From a virus, in IMG/VR virus record IMGVR_UViG_3300027637_000005, positions 1-22,390 of that record: 22,390 nucleotides of DNA. One strand, 5' to 3'. The first letter of the stretch is position 1. Each line of letters starts with the position of its first letter. Below are positions 7,960-14,620 of the stretch, piece after piece. The notes beneath the pieces are model-generated. The model was not told the DNA's origin and did not search any database. It was given only the letters and a program-made list of their open reading frames with translations. Made by a program: the position numbers and the translations under genes.

Positions 7960-8268
7960 CTACCTCTCTTCCCGGGTGGCGAGCCACCCCGTGATGTGGC
8001 TGAACGCCAGCGCTGCCGCTGCGGCCATGAACCACCGGGTGTCGCCCCAGGCCCACCACGCCGCTCCTACGCCCGCACCGACGTACACCGACGCGCACCA
8101 GTCGCAGGTGAGCAGATAGGCGAGGGGGTCGAGCCTGGGGGGCAGGGCGACGATGAGCCGGTCCCGGGGCAAGGTGAAGATCACGTCCCGTGTCACGAGA
8201 CGCGTCAACCGTGCGGTGGCCAGTGCCGCGAGGGCCAGAGTGATCACGTCCATAGGTGCACCCATCAT
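7960..8268 (-). CDS. DUF1360-like small membrane protein
   Basis: 102 residues, coupled to terminase by an ATGA overlap (8265-8268), with GAGAGGAAGG upstream. N-terminal helix ITLALAALATARLTRLVTRD, a short basic loop, then the segment LAYLLTCDWCASVYVGAGVG with a C-D-W-C motif, and a last hydrophobic helix (WFMAAAAALAFSHITGWLA). This layout (R-L-T-R-L near the first helix, CxWC before the next) is that of DUF1360 proteins, which occur in spore formers and in actinophages. Two or three membrane helices are likely. It ends 4 bp before the portal start. Role unknown; it could act in lysis or membrane modification, and the Cys pair could bind metal or be redox active. Confidence 0.75.
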   Translation of the reverse strand: MMGAPMDVITLALAALATARLTRLVTRDVIFTLPRDRLIVALPPRLDPLAYLLTCDWCASVYVGAGVGAAWWAWGDTRWFMAAAAALAFSHITGWLATREER

Positions 8269-9707
8269 GACGCCTTCCTCTCTGCTGCGGCACGCCGTGC
8301 GGCGATGGCCGGGTGGACGGCGGGACCCAGGCGTACCGCCTTGTGCGGACTGATCAGACTCGACTGCGACCGGTCCCGCAGCATGTGGTACGTGACGGCG
8401 TGCACGAGCGCGTCGATGCGGTCCGGCGACACGGTCGTCTCCTCGGGGATCCAGGTCGTCAACTGGTCCTCCAGCTCGGGCAGTACGCCGACGTGGTGAA
8501 CGCGTCCCTGTTCGTAGAGCATGGCCACGGGCTGGGCCCTCAGCCTCTTGCCCTGGGAGGCGTTGACGCGCTGGATCGGTGCGGGCCCCGCGTCGTCCCC
8601 GTGCAGGTCCCGCCACACCCGCTGGAGGACGTTCTCGATCCAGTCCTTCCCGCCGTTGTCCTCCACCACGATGCGTGCGGCGCCGTACTGCTCACGCAGG
8701 GCGTAGGCAGCCCGTGCGGTCTCGTCCGGGCTCCGCCTGCGGGAGGCGTCCGCCAGGACGTAGTGGTGCCGGTCGACGCCCCACCCGGCGACGGAGAGGC
8801 CCGTCTCGTCACCCTTGGCCGTGCCGGCGGGGTCGAGACCGACGACGATGGAGACCAGCTCGGGGACCTGATCGGGGTTCACCCGGTGCGTGTCGATGTG
8901 GACCCGGGCCACGAGGGCGCCGGGCAGGTCCTCCAGGACCTCGGCGTTCAGCTCTTGGCGTCCCAGCGTGGTGCCCTCGTACTTCGCCACCACGGAGCGC
9001 TGAAACGTCTTGGCCAGGTTGTGCAGGTTGTCGTACGTGGAGCCCCGCACGGTGACGCACTCGGGGTCCTTCAGCAGTTCCTTGATCAGGGTGAGCGGGC
9101 GGGGTGTGGTCGTGATGCAGATCTGGGGGTGGTCGCCCAGGCGCATACCGAGCTGCGCCATGTCCCAGGCGTTCTGCATGTACCGCCACGCCGCCAGCTC
9201 GTCGAACCAGCCGTAGTGATGCTGAGGTCCTCGCAGGCGGTCCGGCTCGTCGGCCGAGTACAGCGTCTGGATCGCCCCGTTGGGGTAGACCAGGCGCCGC
9301 TTCGACGGCTGGTACTCGGGCCGGAACATGGCCGACGCGCACGCCAGGATGCCGGACTCACCTTCCACGAGGATGTCCCGGACGTCGGCGGCGGTGGGCC
9401 CGATGAGGGCCCCTCGCTCCTGGGTGCGCGCCTTGTCGATGGACCACTCGGCGCCCGTACGGGTCTTGCCCCAGCCACGCCCCGCCAGGGCCATCCACGT
9501 GTCCCAATTGCCCGGGGGTGGATGCTGAGAGGCGCGTGCGTGGACGCCCATGCGTCCCGGGTGGGGTCGGCCGTCGCAGTCCGGGACGTCACAGAGCCAC
9601 GGGACGCGGCCGGCCTCCCGTTCCGACACGACCTGTTCAAGCAGGGTCTCCAGCCGCTCCAGCTCGGAGGCACCCAGACGCTTGAGCTCCGCCCGGGACA
9701 GGCCCAA
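8265..9707 (-). CDS. terL: Terminase large subunit
   Basis: 480 residues. ATPase half: Walker A GRGWGKT at about 76-82, Walker B YGWFDE (acid residues 169-170), coupling motif TTTPRP near 199-204. Nuclease half of RNase H fold: GLDPAG with D292, VVEDNGG near 347-353, and a late PDRIDALVHA. These identify the motor that packages DNA and cuts concatemers. Before the ATPase there is a small Cys/His cluster (CDVPDCDG with later His residues, 39-62) that may bind zinc. The start appears to be TTG at 9707 directly after the TAG of the small subunit, with GGGGGTGG upstream. No intein or frameshift is seen. Confidence 0.92.
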   Translation of the reverse strand: MGLSRAELKRLGASELERLETLLEQVVSEREAGRVPWLCDVPDCDGRPHPGRMGVHARASQHPPPGNWDTWMALAGRGWGKTRTGAEWSIDKARTQERGALIGPTAADVRDILVEGESGILACASAMFRPEYQPSKRRLVYPNGAIQTLYSADEPDRLRGPQHHYGWFDELAAWRYMQNAWDMAQLGMRLGDHPQICITTTPRPLTLIKELLKDPECVTVRGSTYDNLHNLAKTFQRSVVAKYEGTTLGRQELNAEVLEDLPGALVARVHIDTHRVNPDQVPELVSIVVGLDPAGTAKGDETGLSVAGWGVDRHHYVLADASRRRSPDETARAAYALREQYGAARIVVEDNGGKDWIENVLQRVWRDLHGDDAGPAPIQRVNASQGKRLRAQPVAMLYEQGRVHHVGVLPELEDQLTTWIPEETTVSPDRIDALVHAVTYHMLRDRSQSSLISPHKAVRLGPAVHPAIAARRAAAERKAS

Positions 9708-10211
9708 CTACTCCACCCCCGTATCAAGGCTGAGTGCCCGCTCGACCAGCTCTTCGATGCGGGTCACACGCTCCGCCGTCTTGGCGTCGTCCTTGATCAG
9801 GAAGGCGTTCGCCTCCAGCTTGGCCATGGCCGTCAGAGCCTGGTTCCACCGGATCGTGGGGTCCTGGTTCTTGTCGATGAACTCATCGAGCCGGGCGGAG
9901 AGGTGACCCCGAAGCTTGCGGACCAGCTCCAGGTTCTCGTCCCGGGACTCCGTCATCTGGAAGGCCAGATCCTCGGTGTCCGCCAGCATGACGTAGTTGT
10001 CGTGGGCGGTGACCCGGTCCACCCACTGGTGACGGACGGACCAGACCTCCAGGCACTGCGGGGTCTTGCCCACCTTGGCCGCCGCCTTGGCGATGGACCG
10101 GTCCTTGCCCAGGCGCAGGTAGGTCTGGAAGGCCTCCCATGCCGGGTCGGTCTCGGTGTCCCGGCGGAGCCAGGGGTAGGGCTCCGGGCGCCCCTTCCGT
10201 CCGTATGCCAT
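9708..10211 (-). CDS. terS: Terminase small subunit
   Basis: 167 residues, ATG at 10211. An N-terminal helix-turn-helix (about 35-68: LGKDRSIAKAAAKVGKTPQC followed by LEVWSVRHQWVDRV) is the usual DNA-binding part of small terminases, and the rest (about 75-160) is helical and charged, suited to ring oligomerisation. It recognises the packaging site and passes DNA to TerL, encoded immediately downstream with no spacer. The packaging start site itself was not identified. The call rests on the HTH pattern, length and position. Confidence 0.85.
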   Translation of the reverse strand: MAYGRKGRPEPYPWLRRDTETDPAWEAFQTYLRLGKDRSIAKAAAKVGKTPQCLEVWSVRHQWVDRVTAHDNYVMLADTEDLAFQMTESRDENLELVRKLRGHLSARLDEFIDKNQDPTIRWNQALTAMAKLEANAFLIKDDAKTAERVTRIEELVERALSLDTGVE

Positions 10212-10224
10212 GGCGGTGCTCCTC

Positions 10225-10479
10225 TCAGCGGATGATGAACAGGGCGGCCACGGCGCCGAACCCTGCCGCTACCGTGGCGTACAGACCCAGTGTCGCGCGT
10301 GGCCACCGGTTGGCCTCGTCGGCACGTATGCGGGTCTCGTGGTCCTGGAGCTGCGTCGTGACTTCCTTGCGGAAGTCGTTCAGCGTGGTGTCGACACGGC
10401 CGACTGTCTTGGCCATGTCCCGCACCTCGGCGTATATCTCCGTCAACGTGATGACAATGCCGGCCTGGGGCGTGGTCAC
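10225..10479 (-). CDS. Holin-like protein with one C-terminal membrane helix
   Basis: 84 residues, GTG start overlapping the endolysin stop as GTGA (10476-10479). Residues about 10-58 are charged and helical (YAEVRDMAKTVGRVDTTLND and onward), consistent with a coiled coil; residues about 62-82 form a single membrane helix (ATLGLYATVAAGFGAVAALF), ending IIR. This XhlA-like layout (soluble coiled coil plus C-terminal anchor) is common for holins or holin partners next to amidases. It would permeabilise the membrane or control endolysin release. It lies 13 bp before the small terminase gene. Holin function is inferred from topology and neighbour. Confidence 0.7.
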   Translation of the reverse strand: MTTPQAGIVITLTEIYAEVRDMAKTVGRVDTTLNDFRKEVTTQLQDHETRIRADEANRWPRATLGLYATVAAGFGAVAALFIIR

Positions 10480-11375
10480 CGCTCCGCGTCCCCTGCCTGG
10501 GAACGGGCGAGCGCGTTGACGGCGGTGCGCAGCTCGGCCACTTCGGCACGCAGCTTCACGAGAAGCTGGTGCGTGAGGACCAGGTAGCCGTACGCGTCGG
10601 GGATGCGTCCGTGTCCAGCGTCCTGGGACGCCTTGTCGGCGTTGGCGTTGCGGTAGTTCCAGAAGTCGATCGGTTCCATGGAGGTACCTCCGGGAGTCGG
10701 CCTGGGTACGGGGGCCGGCGAGGGGGTCGTACCGGGCCGGCTCCACGACGGTTCATGGTTCAACCGTTCGGCGATCCTACGGCGCAGATCGGGCATGGCG
10801 ACCCCCACCCCCTTGGGGTCCGACTTCCAGTCGGACCACTCCAGGTGGCCGATGACGGACTTGGCGCCCCAGTCGTGGACGCGGCAGAGGGCGGCGGACG
10901 CCCTTACGATGGCCTCCACCTGCACGGCGGGCCAGGGGTCCTTTCCGTCTCCCAGGTTGGCGCACTCGAATCCGTAGAACGCCCGGTTCCCGTCGGAGGT
11001 GCCTGCGAACCCGTCGTGCACGTTCGGCGCCGGGGGCCGATTCTCGTAGTCCTCGTTCTTCACCGCAGCGAGAACGTCCGGGTCCCCGCCGCCGGCGTGG
11101 TTCGCCCTGCCGCTGGAGATCAGGTAAACCGTTCCGTCACGCTCGATCACGCCGTGGCACAGCGGCCCGGGGAGCGTGGCGAATCCGTCGTGGCAGATCT
11201 TCACCGCGTCGACCATGTCACTCGTGACCGTGTGGTGGATCATCACGCCGTGGACCTCGCCCCACGCGCCCTTGTGGTTCCGGTTGTGGGTGAGCCAGCC
11301 CGGGTGCTCCACGACCTTCACCCCCTCGGCCCGGAGCGCGTCCGCCAGAGTCCTGCCGTTCATGGGTGAGGCCAT
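10476..11375 (-). CDS. Endolysin, PGRP-type N-acetylmuramoyl-L-alanine amidase
   Basis: 299 residues. The start at 11375 has GGAAGGAC just upstream; a longer in-frame form would run through a terminator hairpin. The Amidase_2/PGRP domain spans about 25-205, with the zinc-ligand pattern VMIHHT (H47) and IGHLEWSDWKSDPKG (H177, D186). It cuts the amide bond between N-acetylmuramic acid and the stem peptide. A Pro-rich linker (about 214-231) leads to a short C-terminal part (about 233-299) with a helical coiled-coil end (KLRAEVAELRTAVNALARS). That part may bind the wall or mediate oligomerisation; no LysM or SH3 repeat is seen. There is no signal peptide, so release needs the holin. Confidence 0.88.
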   Translation of the reverse strand: MASPMNGRTLADALRAEGVKVVEHPGWLTHNRNHKGAWGEVHGVMIHHTVTSDMVDAVKICHDGFATLPGPLCHGVIERDGTVYLISSGRANHAGGGDPDVLAAVKNEDYENRPPAPNVHDGFAGTSDGNRAFYGFECANLGDGKDPWPAVQVEAIVRASAALCRVHDWGAKSVIGHLEWSDWKSDPKGVGVAMPDLRRRIAERLNHEPSWSRPGTTPSPAPVPRPTPGGTSMEPIDFWNYRNANADKASQDAGHGRIPDAYGYLVLTHQLLVKLRAEVAELRTAVNALARSQAGDAER

Positions 11376-11415
11376 GGGTTCGTCCTTCCGTTCGTCCTGC
11401 GTCCCAGAATACGGA

Positions 11416-11441
11416 AGGACCCCCGCCGCAGCAGGGGTCCT
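11416..11441 (-). terminator. Hairpin between fibre-like gene and endolysin
   Basis: Inverted repeat AGGACCCC / GGGGTCCT (11416-11423 with 11434-11441), loop 10 nt, 17 bp after the stop of the gene at 11458 in the leftward direction and 41 bp before the endolysin start. It probably acts as a terminator or attenuator. Confidence 0.6.
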
Positions 11442-11457
11442 GTGGGTACCGCTTCGG

Positions 11458-11754
11458 TCAGAGGGACTGACCCGCCAGGGCCATGGCGGTGAGGCGGACG
11501 GCACCCTGGGCCGGGGCCGTGGTGAAGGTGAGGACGGAGGTGTCGGCGTCCAGCGAACGCACGGTGACCGGGAACCGGTTGACCTCGCCGTTGTTCAGGT
11601 TCCTCAGGTTGAGAAACACGTCTCGGCTGTCAAGGTTGTGCTCGACGTTGAACGTGGTCGTGGTGCCGTCGCCCAGCGTGGTGGCGTAGTGCCGGACGCT
11701 GGGGGTCGGCGTCCCGCCGCCGTTCTCGTCGAACTCGATGCATACCTTCGGCAT
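11458..11754 (-). CDS. Small fibre-tip-like beta protein (98 aa)
   Basis: Begins MPKVCIEFDENGGGTPTPSV; the start is set by CAGGAGAG directly upstream. Residues about 20-95 read like a domain often found at the C-terminus of phage tail fibres and minor tail proteins: YATTLGDGTTTTFNVEHNLD, then RDVFLNLRNL, and SVLTFTTAPAQGAVRLTAMA. It is predicted to be an all-beta sandwich. As a free 98-aa protein it could be a decoration, adhesin or fibre-tip protein. It sits alone between two hairpins, apart from the tail genes, so it may be a separate transcription unit. The domain resemblance is from memory and needs a profile search. Confidence 0.7.
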   Translation of the reverse strand: MPKVCIEFDENGGGTPTPSVRHYATTLGDGTTTTFNVEHNLDSRDVFLNLRNLNNGEVNRFPVTVRSLDADTSVLTFTTAPAQGAVRLTAMALAGQSL

Positions 11755-11798
11755 GGTCTCTCCTGGTGTGGGGGTTTGTACCTCTACGGTACCCAGAC

Positions 11799-11832
11799 CG
11801 CCGGACACCTGACCGAGTGCAGGTGTCCGGCG
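11799..11832 (-). terminator. Strong hairpin ending the small-gene operon
   Basis: Perfect 13-bp stem CGCCGGACACCTG / CAGGTGTCCGGCG (11799-11811 with 11820-11832), 8-nt loop, 12 bp after the TAG of the gene ending at 11845. It is the best terminator candidate in the window for the long leftward operon. Confidence 0.75.
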
Positions 11833-11844
11833 AGTCGTGAGCGG

Positions 11845-12252
11845 CTACCCCCAGATGGAGGCGAGGAGCCAGCGTGGCTTTTTGGGCCCCTGTCCCAGGA
11901 CCGTGAGCGCCCGTCGGATCGCTTCGGTCTCCTCCTCCGGCACCGTCAGGACGTTCAGGGGGACGTCCGTGGGACTGCCCCGGTACGCCCGGAAACGGTG
12001 GGTCCCCAGGATCCACATCGGGTACTCGTACGAACAGTGCATGATCAGGCTGACGCCCGTGATGCCCGCCTTCTTCAGGACGGCGCTCACGTACTCATCG
12101 AGCCCCTCGAAGCACTCGCCGCACCGCTTCTGCCAGTCGGTGGCCGCACACGCGTCGCACTCGTCGGCGTCCCGGTAGTCGGGGAAGTCGCTGGAGTCCA
12201 GTTCCTGGAGATCCACTCCGTAGGCGAGGATGCCGTCGGTCGACGTACCCAC
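11845..12252 (-). CDS. Hypothetical protein with paired CxxC motifs (135 aa)
   Basis: Starts at GTG 12252 behind GAGGAGAA; the longer form from an upstream ATG would overlap the 41-aa gene before it. A cysteine cluster at about 31-47 (DECDACAATDWQKRCGECFE) has C-x2-C, ten residues, then C-x2-C, suggesting a zinc site. The rest is mixed alpha/beta, with EEETEAIRRALTVLG near the C-terminus. It is the last gene of a long chain of small genes and is followed by the strong hairpin. Family not recognised; a zinc-binding regulator or host-interaction protein is possible. Confidence 0.75.
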   Translation of the reverse strand: MGTSTDGILAYGVDLQELDSSDFPDYRDADECDACAATDWQKRCGECFEGLDEYVSAVLKKAGITGVSLIMHCSYEYPMWILGTHRFRAYRGSPTDVPLNVLTVPEEETEAIRRALTVLGQGPKKPRWLLASIWG

Positions 12253-12253
12253 G

Positions 12254-12379
12254 TCAGTTCTCCTCGCGTGCGTCGGGGGTGGGGTGGCCGTTGGCTTCAT
12301 CCCGGTGCATCTGGTCGATGGTCTCCGTGATCTGCTCCACGGTCTGCTCGCTGTCCTCGGACCAGTTCTTCCAGCCCAT
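12254..12379 (-). CDS. Micro-protein, 41 aa, acidic helix
   Basis: Begins MGWKNWSEDSEQTVEQITET and ends REEN. GAGGAGAAC stands 5 nt before the ATG. Its own final codons (GAG GAG AAC TGA) supply the ribosome binding site of the next gene. Strongly acidic and probably one amphipathic helix (residues 5-28). Function unknown. Support comes from the ribosome binding site, close packing and fit between neighbours. Confidence 0.65.
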   Translation of the reverse strand: MGWKNWSEDSEQTVEQITETIDQMHRDEANGHPTPDAREEN

Positions 12380-12381
12380 GA

Positions 12382-12687
12382 TCAGTTCTCCTCGTTCTGC
12401 TCGGTGTAGGTGTGTGCTTCGCCCCGGAGAACCTTGTAGTTCTTCTCCTCACGGGTCACGGCGTAGACGACCCGGTCGAAGATGGCGGAGTCCCTGGGGA
12501 AGGGCTCCTTGCCGTTGCGGAAGTTCATCCGGCCCCACATGGAACCCTGGACGAACCCCATGACAGCGGCGTCACGGACCAGCGAGCGTTCCCGGGGCGT
12601 CAGACGGCTCAGCAGTTCGTCGATCTCCGCCTGCCGCTGGCTGTCACCTTCCAGGAGGATCTGGGCGATCAGCTCGTTCTGGTCCAC
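12382..12687 (-). CDS. Hypothetical helical protein (101 aa)
   Basis: GTG start at 12687 with AGGAG 5 nt upstream, 2 bp after the TAG of the previous gene. Sequence starts with DQNELIAQILLEGDSQRQAE after the initiator and is charged and mostly helical, with an ELLSRLTPRERSLVRDAA stretch. No zinc, nuclease or membrane motif. It ends NEEN, the same end as the following micro-protein, because the last codons double as a ribosome binding site. Unknown role; the packed context suggests a host-modulating accessory gene. Confidence 0.75.
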   Translation of the reverse strand: MDQNELIAQILLEGDSQRQAEIDELLSRLTPRERSLVRDAAVMGFVQGSMWGRMNFRNGKEPFPRDSAIFDRVVYAVTREEKNYKVLRGEAHTYTEQNEEN

Positions 12688-12689
12688 GG

Positions 12690-12866
12690 CTACTCCTGTC
12701 CCGCGTCGCTGGGGATGAGGACCGCGTCGCTGCCGTGGTACAGGGTGAAGTCGGCGTGCTTGTCGGCGGCGTGGAGGATCCTGTCGACCAGCTCCTCCAG
12801 CTTCTCGGGAGGCGTCTGCGCGATCCGGGGGTCGTCGATGTACAGGGTCACCTTGATGCGGTTCAC
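12690..12866 (-). CDS. Hypothetical protein (58 aa)
   Basis: GTG start at 12866 with GGGGAG 5 nt upstream, 2 bp after the previous TAG. An N-terminal beta strand (NRIKVTLYIDD), a helix (PPEKLEELVDRILHAADKHA) and a second beta part (FTLYHGSDAVLI) give a small alpha/beta fold. No known motif. The stop-start spacing is the same as at the next junction (TAG, 2 bp, GTG). Confidence 0.7.
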   Translation of the reverse strand: MNRIKVTLYIDDPRIAQTPPEKLEELVDRILHAADKHADFTLYHGSDAVLIPSDAGQE

Positions 12867-12868
12867 GG

Positions 12869-12991
12869 CTACTCCCCTTCGTGCGAGTCCTGCGGGGACG
12901 TCGTCCCTGCGCTCCCGTTGGACTCGCCGTCGTCGTTGGTCATGTGGTCGGAGTGGTTCTCGTTGCGGTGGTCGTCGTGCTCGCGTGCCAT
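12869..12991 (-). CDS. Micro-protein, 40 aa, His/Asp/Asn-rich
   Basis: Begins MAREHDDHRNENHSDHMTND and ends HEGE. ATG overlaps the upstream stop by one base (TGATG). Composition is extreme (His, Asp, Asn, Ser) and almost no hydrophobic residue is present, so it is probably disordered or metal binding. Coding status is supported mainly by the TGATG coupling, the exact fit between two genes, and the ribosome binding site for the next gene in its last codons. Lower confidence than its neighbours because its own ribosome binding site is weak. Confidence 0.5.
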   Translation of the reverse strand: MAREHDDHRNENHSDHMTNDDGESNGSAGTTSPQDSHEGE

Positions 12992-13188
12992 CAGGCGTAC
13001 CACCGGATGCTGGCATCGCACCGGGTGCTGAGACCGATACGTGCCACGGCGGCCGGGTCTGCGGCCCCTTCGGCGATCAGCCTCAAGGCACGGGACATGA
13101 GAGCGTCCTCTGTGAGGTGAGCCGCCTCATGGTCGTTCTGTGCGTCCTGGCGCCGGACCAGCGCTGCCAGCTCTTTGAGATCGTCCAT
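12991..13188 (-). CDS. Hypothetical helical protein (65 aa)
   Basis: Begins MDDLKELAALVRRQDAQNDH; ATG overlaps the upstream stop by one base (13186-13190). Predicted helical through residue 50, with a short Cys- and Trp-containing end (LSTRCDASIRWYA). A longer upstream reading exists but lies inside the preceding gene. Unknown function. Confidence 0.7.
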   Translation of the reverse strand: MDDLKELAALVRRQDAQNDHEAAHLTEDALMSRALRLIAEGAADPAAVARIGLSTRCDASIRWYA

Positions 13189-13514
13189 CAGCGCTTCCAG
13201 CCTTCCTCGTCCTCCGCCAGCTGCTCCAGCAAGCGCTGGGCGTGGTTCGGGTACTCGCCCCGGGCGACGGCTTCTACGTCCACGTCCAGGATCTGGGGGA
13301 CGTCGTGGAACCGGACCGAGGGTGAGTCGTCCCGGTCCTCCAAGCCGGCCTGCATCCACCCGGTGACGACGTCCCTTAGCTCGTTGTCGTAGTAGTAGTT
13401 GTGGTCGTCCTCGTCCCGGGGCTCCGCCTCCCGGTCGGCGAACGTGATCTCGGCGATGAGGTAGAACCGGCGGACCGGTTCCCCGTCCCGGTAGCGCTCG
13501 ATGCGGATCGTCAT
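13188..13514 (-). CDS. Hypothetical acidic protein (108 aa)
   Basis: Begins MTIRIERYRDGEPVRRFYLI; ATG overlaps the upstream stop by one base (TGATG at 13512-13516). The N-terminal strands are followed by a very acidic, Tyr-rich loop (DEDDHNYYYDNELRD, about 35-49) and a helical C-terminus (AQRLLEQLAEDEEGWKR). No recognised domain. The negative charge clusters could mimic nucleic acid or bind metal, but this is speculation. Confidence 0.72.
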   Translation of the reverse strand: MTIRIERYRDGEPVRRFYLIAEITFADREAEPRDEDDHNYYYDNELRDVVTGWMQAGLEDRDDSPSVRFHDVPQILDVDVEAVARGEYPNHAQRLLEQLAEDEEGWKR

Positions 13515-13684
13515 CAGTACAGGTCCCTCTCCAGGTCGGTCTGCATCTGCTTCAGGGCCGCGACGATGGCGATGCGCTCCGACTGAGTCGTGAGCACGTC
13601 CTGGCGGATCCGCTCATAGGTGCAGCGGACGTAGACGGACATGGCCCCGGTGTCCGGCTCCAGGTCCTCGCAGTACTCGCTCAC
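13514..13684 (-). CDS. Hypothetical protein (56 aa)
   Basis: GTG start at 13684 overlapping the upstream stop as GTGA. Reads SEYCEDLEPDTGAMSVYVRC after the initiator, then a long helix (ERIRQDVLTTQSERIAIVAA and on). The ribosome binding site AAGGTGAAGAAG lies in the end of the upstream gene. Unknown function; the helix could pair with another small protein of this island. Confidence 0.68.
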   Translation of the reverse strand: MSEYCEDLEPDTGAMSVYVRCTYERIRQDVLTTQSERIAIVAALKQMQTDLERDLY

Positions 13685-13890
13685 TTCTTCACCTTCGGGT
13701 CGATCAGGTTGGCGCCGGCCTGGAGCCCGTCCCAGAAGCCTCCGTGAGCGTCGGAGAGTCTGGCCCGGATCTCCTCCGCCAGCTCGTGGGCGTAGTCGTC
13801 GATCAGGTTGCGCGCGTTCTCCTCGGCATCCCCGATCACCCAGGTAACCGACTGGCTGAGAACCTGGAACAGCTCGTCTCGTGCGCTCAC
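13681..13890 (-). CDS. Hypothetical helical protein (69 aa)
   Basis: GTG start at 13890, GTGA overlap with the gene before, and AAGGAGAAGAA in that gene's last codons as ribosome binding site. Starts SARDELFQVLSQSVTWVIGD after the initiator. Amphipathic helices (ARNLIDDYAHELAEEIRARL) and a C-terminus ending IDPKVKK. No membrane segment. Unknown function. Confidence 0.7.
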   Translation of the reverse strand: MSARDELFQVLSQSVTWVIGDAEENARNLIDDYAHELAEEIRARLSDAHGGFWDGLQAGANLIDPKVKK

Positions 13891-14024
13891 TTCTTCTCCT
13901 TCGGGGTGCCGGGTACAGGCTTGGCCGGCGGCGGGAACCACCCGCCACGGGACGCCTGGTAGGTCGTCTCGTGACCCTTGCGGCGGGGGTCGTCCTCGGC
14001 CAGCTTCGGTTGCTTCAGAGCCAT
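13887..14024 (-). CDS. Micro-protein, 45 aa, Pro/Lys-rich
   Basis: Begins MALKQPKLAEDDPRRKGHET, ends PGTPKEKK. AAGGAG stands 7 nt before the ATG, 1 bp after the previous TGA. A GGWFPPP motif in the centre and a basic end suggest a flexible binding peptide. The stop overlaps the next GTG. Unknown function. Confidence 0.65.
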   Translation of the reverse strand: MALKQPKLAEDDPRRKGHETTYQASRGGWFPPPAKPVPGTPKEKK

Positions 14025-14025
14025 C

Positions 14026-14235
14026 TCAGATCTCCTTCACGGAGAGGACGCGGTTGTACGGGATGGAGTACCGGTCACCCTGGGTGTCGGTGAACTCGAA
14101 GTCGGCGCGCAGGGCACTGGCCCGCAGCACGGTCCCGTCCATGTCACCGGCTTTCAGAGAGCTGTAGAACTCCCGGTGCTGGCGGACACCGCCACGGTCG
14201 TTGTACTGAATCGAGTACAGGTACGGCTTCCTCAT
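14026..14235 (-). CDS. Hypothetical beta-rich protein (69 aa)
   Basis: Begins MRKPYLYSIQYNDRGGVRQH; ATGA overlap with the previous gene (14232-14235). Alternating strands, including DFEFTDTQGDRYSIPYNRVL, suggest a small beta fold, perhaps SH3- or PH-like. No known family recognised. Confidence 0.72.
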   Translation of the reverse strand: MRKPYLYSIQYNDRGGVRQHREFYSSLKAGDMDGTVLRASALRADFEFTDTQGDRYSIPYNRVLSVKEI

Positions 14236-14441
14236 CCCTGCACCACCGATACAGCTTCGATGCGGCGCCCCGGGATCGCGGCGATGATCCGGCCGTTCGC
14301 GTCCTTGACGATGTACAGGCTGCCCATGGCAGTCACACGGCCGATGTCCTCCAGCGTGTTGTCCACGGAGCCAGGGGCGTCGAACTCGATGAACTTGCTG
14401 TAGCCCATGGCTCCGGTGAAGTCGATTCGGATGCGGTCCAT
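14232..14441 (-). CDS. Hypothetical beta-rich protein (69 aa)
   Basis: Begins MDRIRIDFTGAMGYSKFIEF; start overlaps the upstream stop by one base (TGATG). Strand-turn pattern with GSLYIVKDANGRIIAAIPG and a C-terminal strand ending VSVVQG. Same length as its downstream neighbour and similarly built, though I see no clear sequence identity between them. Unknown function. Confidence 0.72.
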   Translation of the reverse strand: MDRIRIDFTGAMGYSKFIEFDAPGSVDNTLEDIGRVTAMGSLYIVKDANGRIIAAIPGRRIEAVSVVQG

Positions 14442-14620
14442 CACGCACCGCCCCGGAACAGCACTACGGCGATGGCAGCGATGACGGCGCCGTTGGCAGC
14501 CGTGACGATGGCCACGGTCTTGGGGGTGAGCACCGCACGGGGCTTCCCGATCTGGGCGATGTTGATGAACGTCGACAGGACGTGCATCACCAGGAGGAAC
14601 CACAGGAGGATGTTGGTCAT
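14441..14620 (-). CDS. Small two-helix membrane protein (59 aa)
   Basis: Begins MTNILLWFLLVMHVLSTFIN, a clear first membrane helix; a short polar loop (IGKPRAVLTPKT) precedes a second helix (VAIVTAANGAVIAAIAVVLF). ATGA overlap with the gene before (14617-14620). With its two upstream neighbours it forms a block of consecutive membrane proteins. Could affect host membrane or superinfection; no family recognised. Confidence 0.75.
   Translation of the reverse strand: MTNILLWFLLVMHVLSTFINIAQIGKPRAVLTPKTVAIVTAANGAVIAAIAVVLFRGGA

Noticed and set aside
8313-10235. Long plus-strand open frame opposite both terminase genes
   Set aside because: Same antisense artefact; TerL and TerS motifs are unambiguous on the minus strand.
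10476-11504. Longer endolysin start
   Set aside because: Would translate through the hairpin at 11416-11441 and overlap the fibre-like gene; ATG 11375 has a good ribosome binding site.
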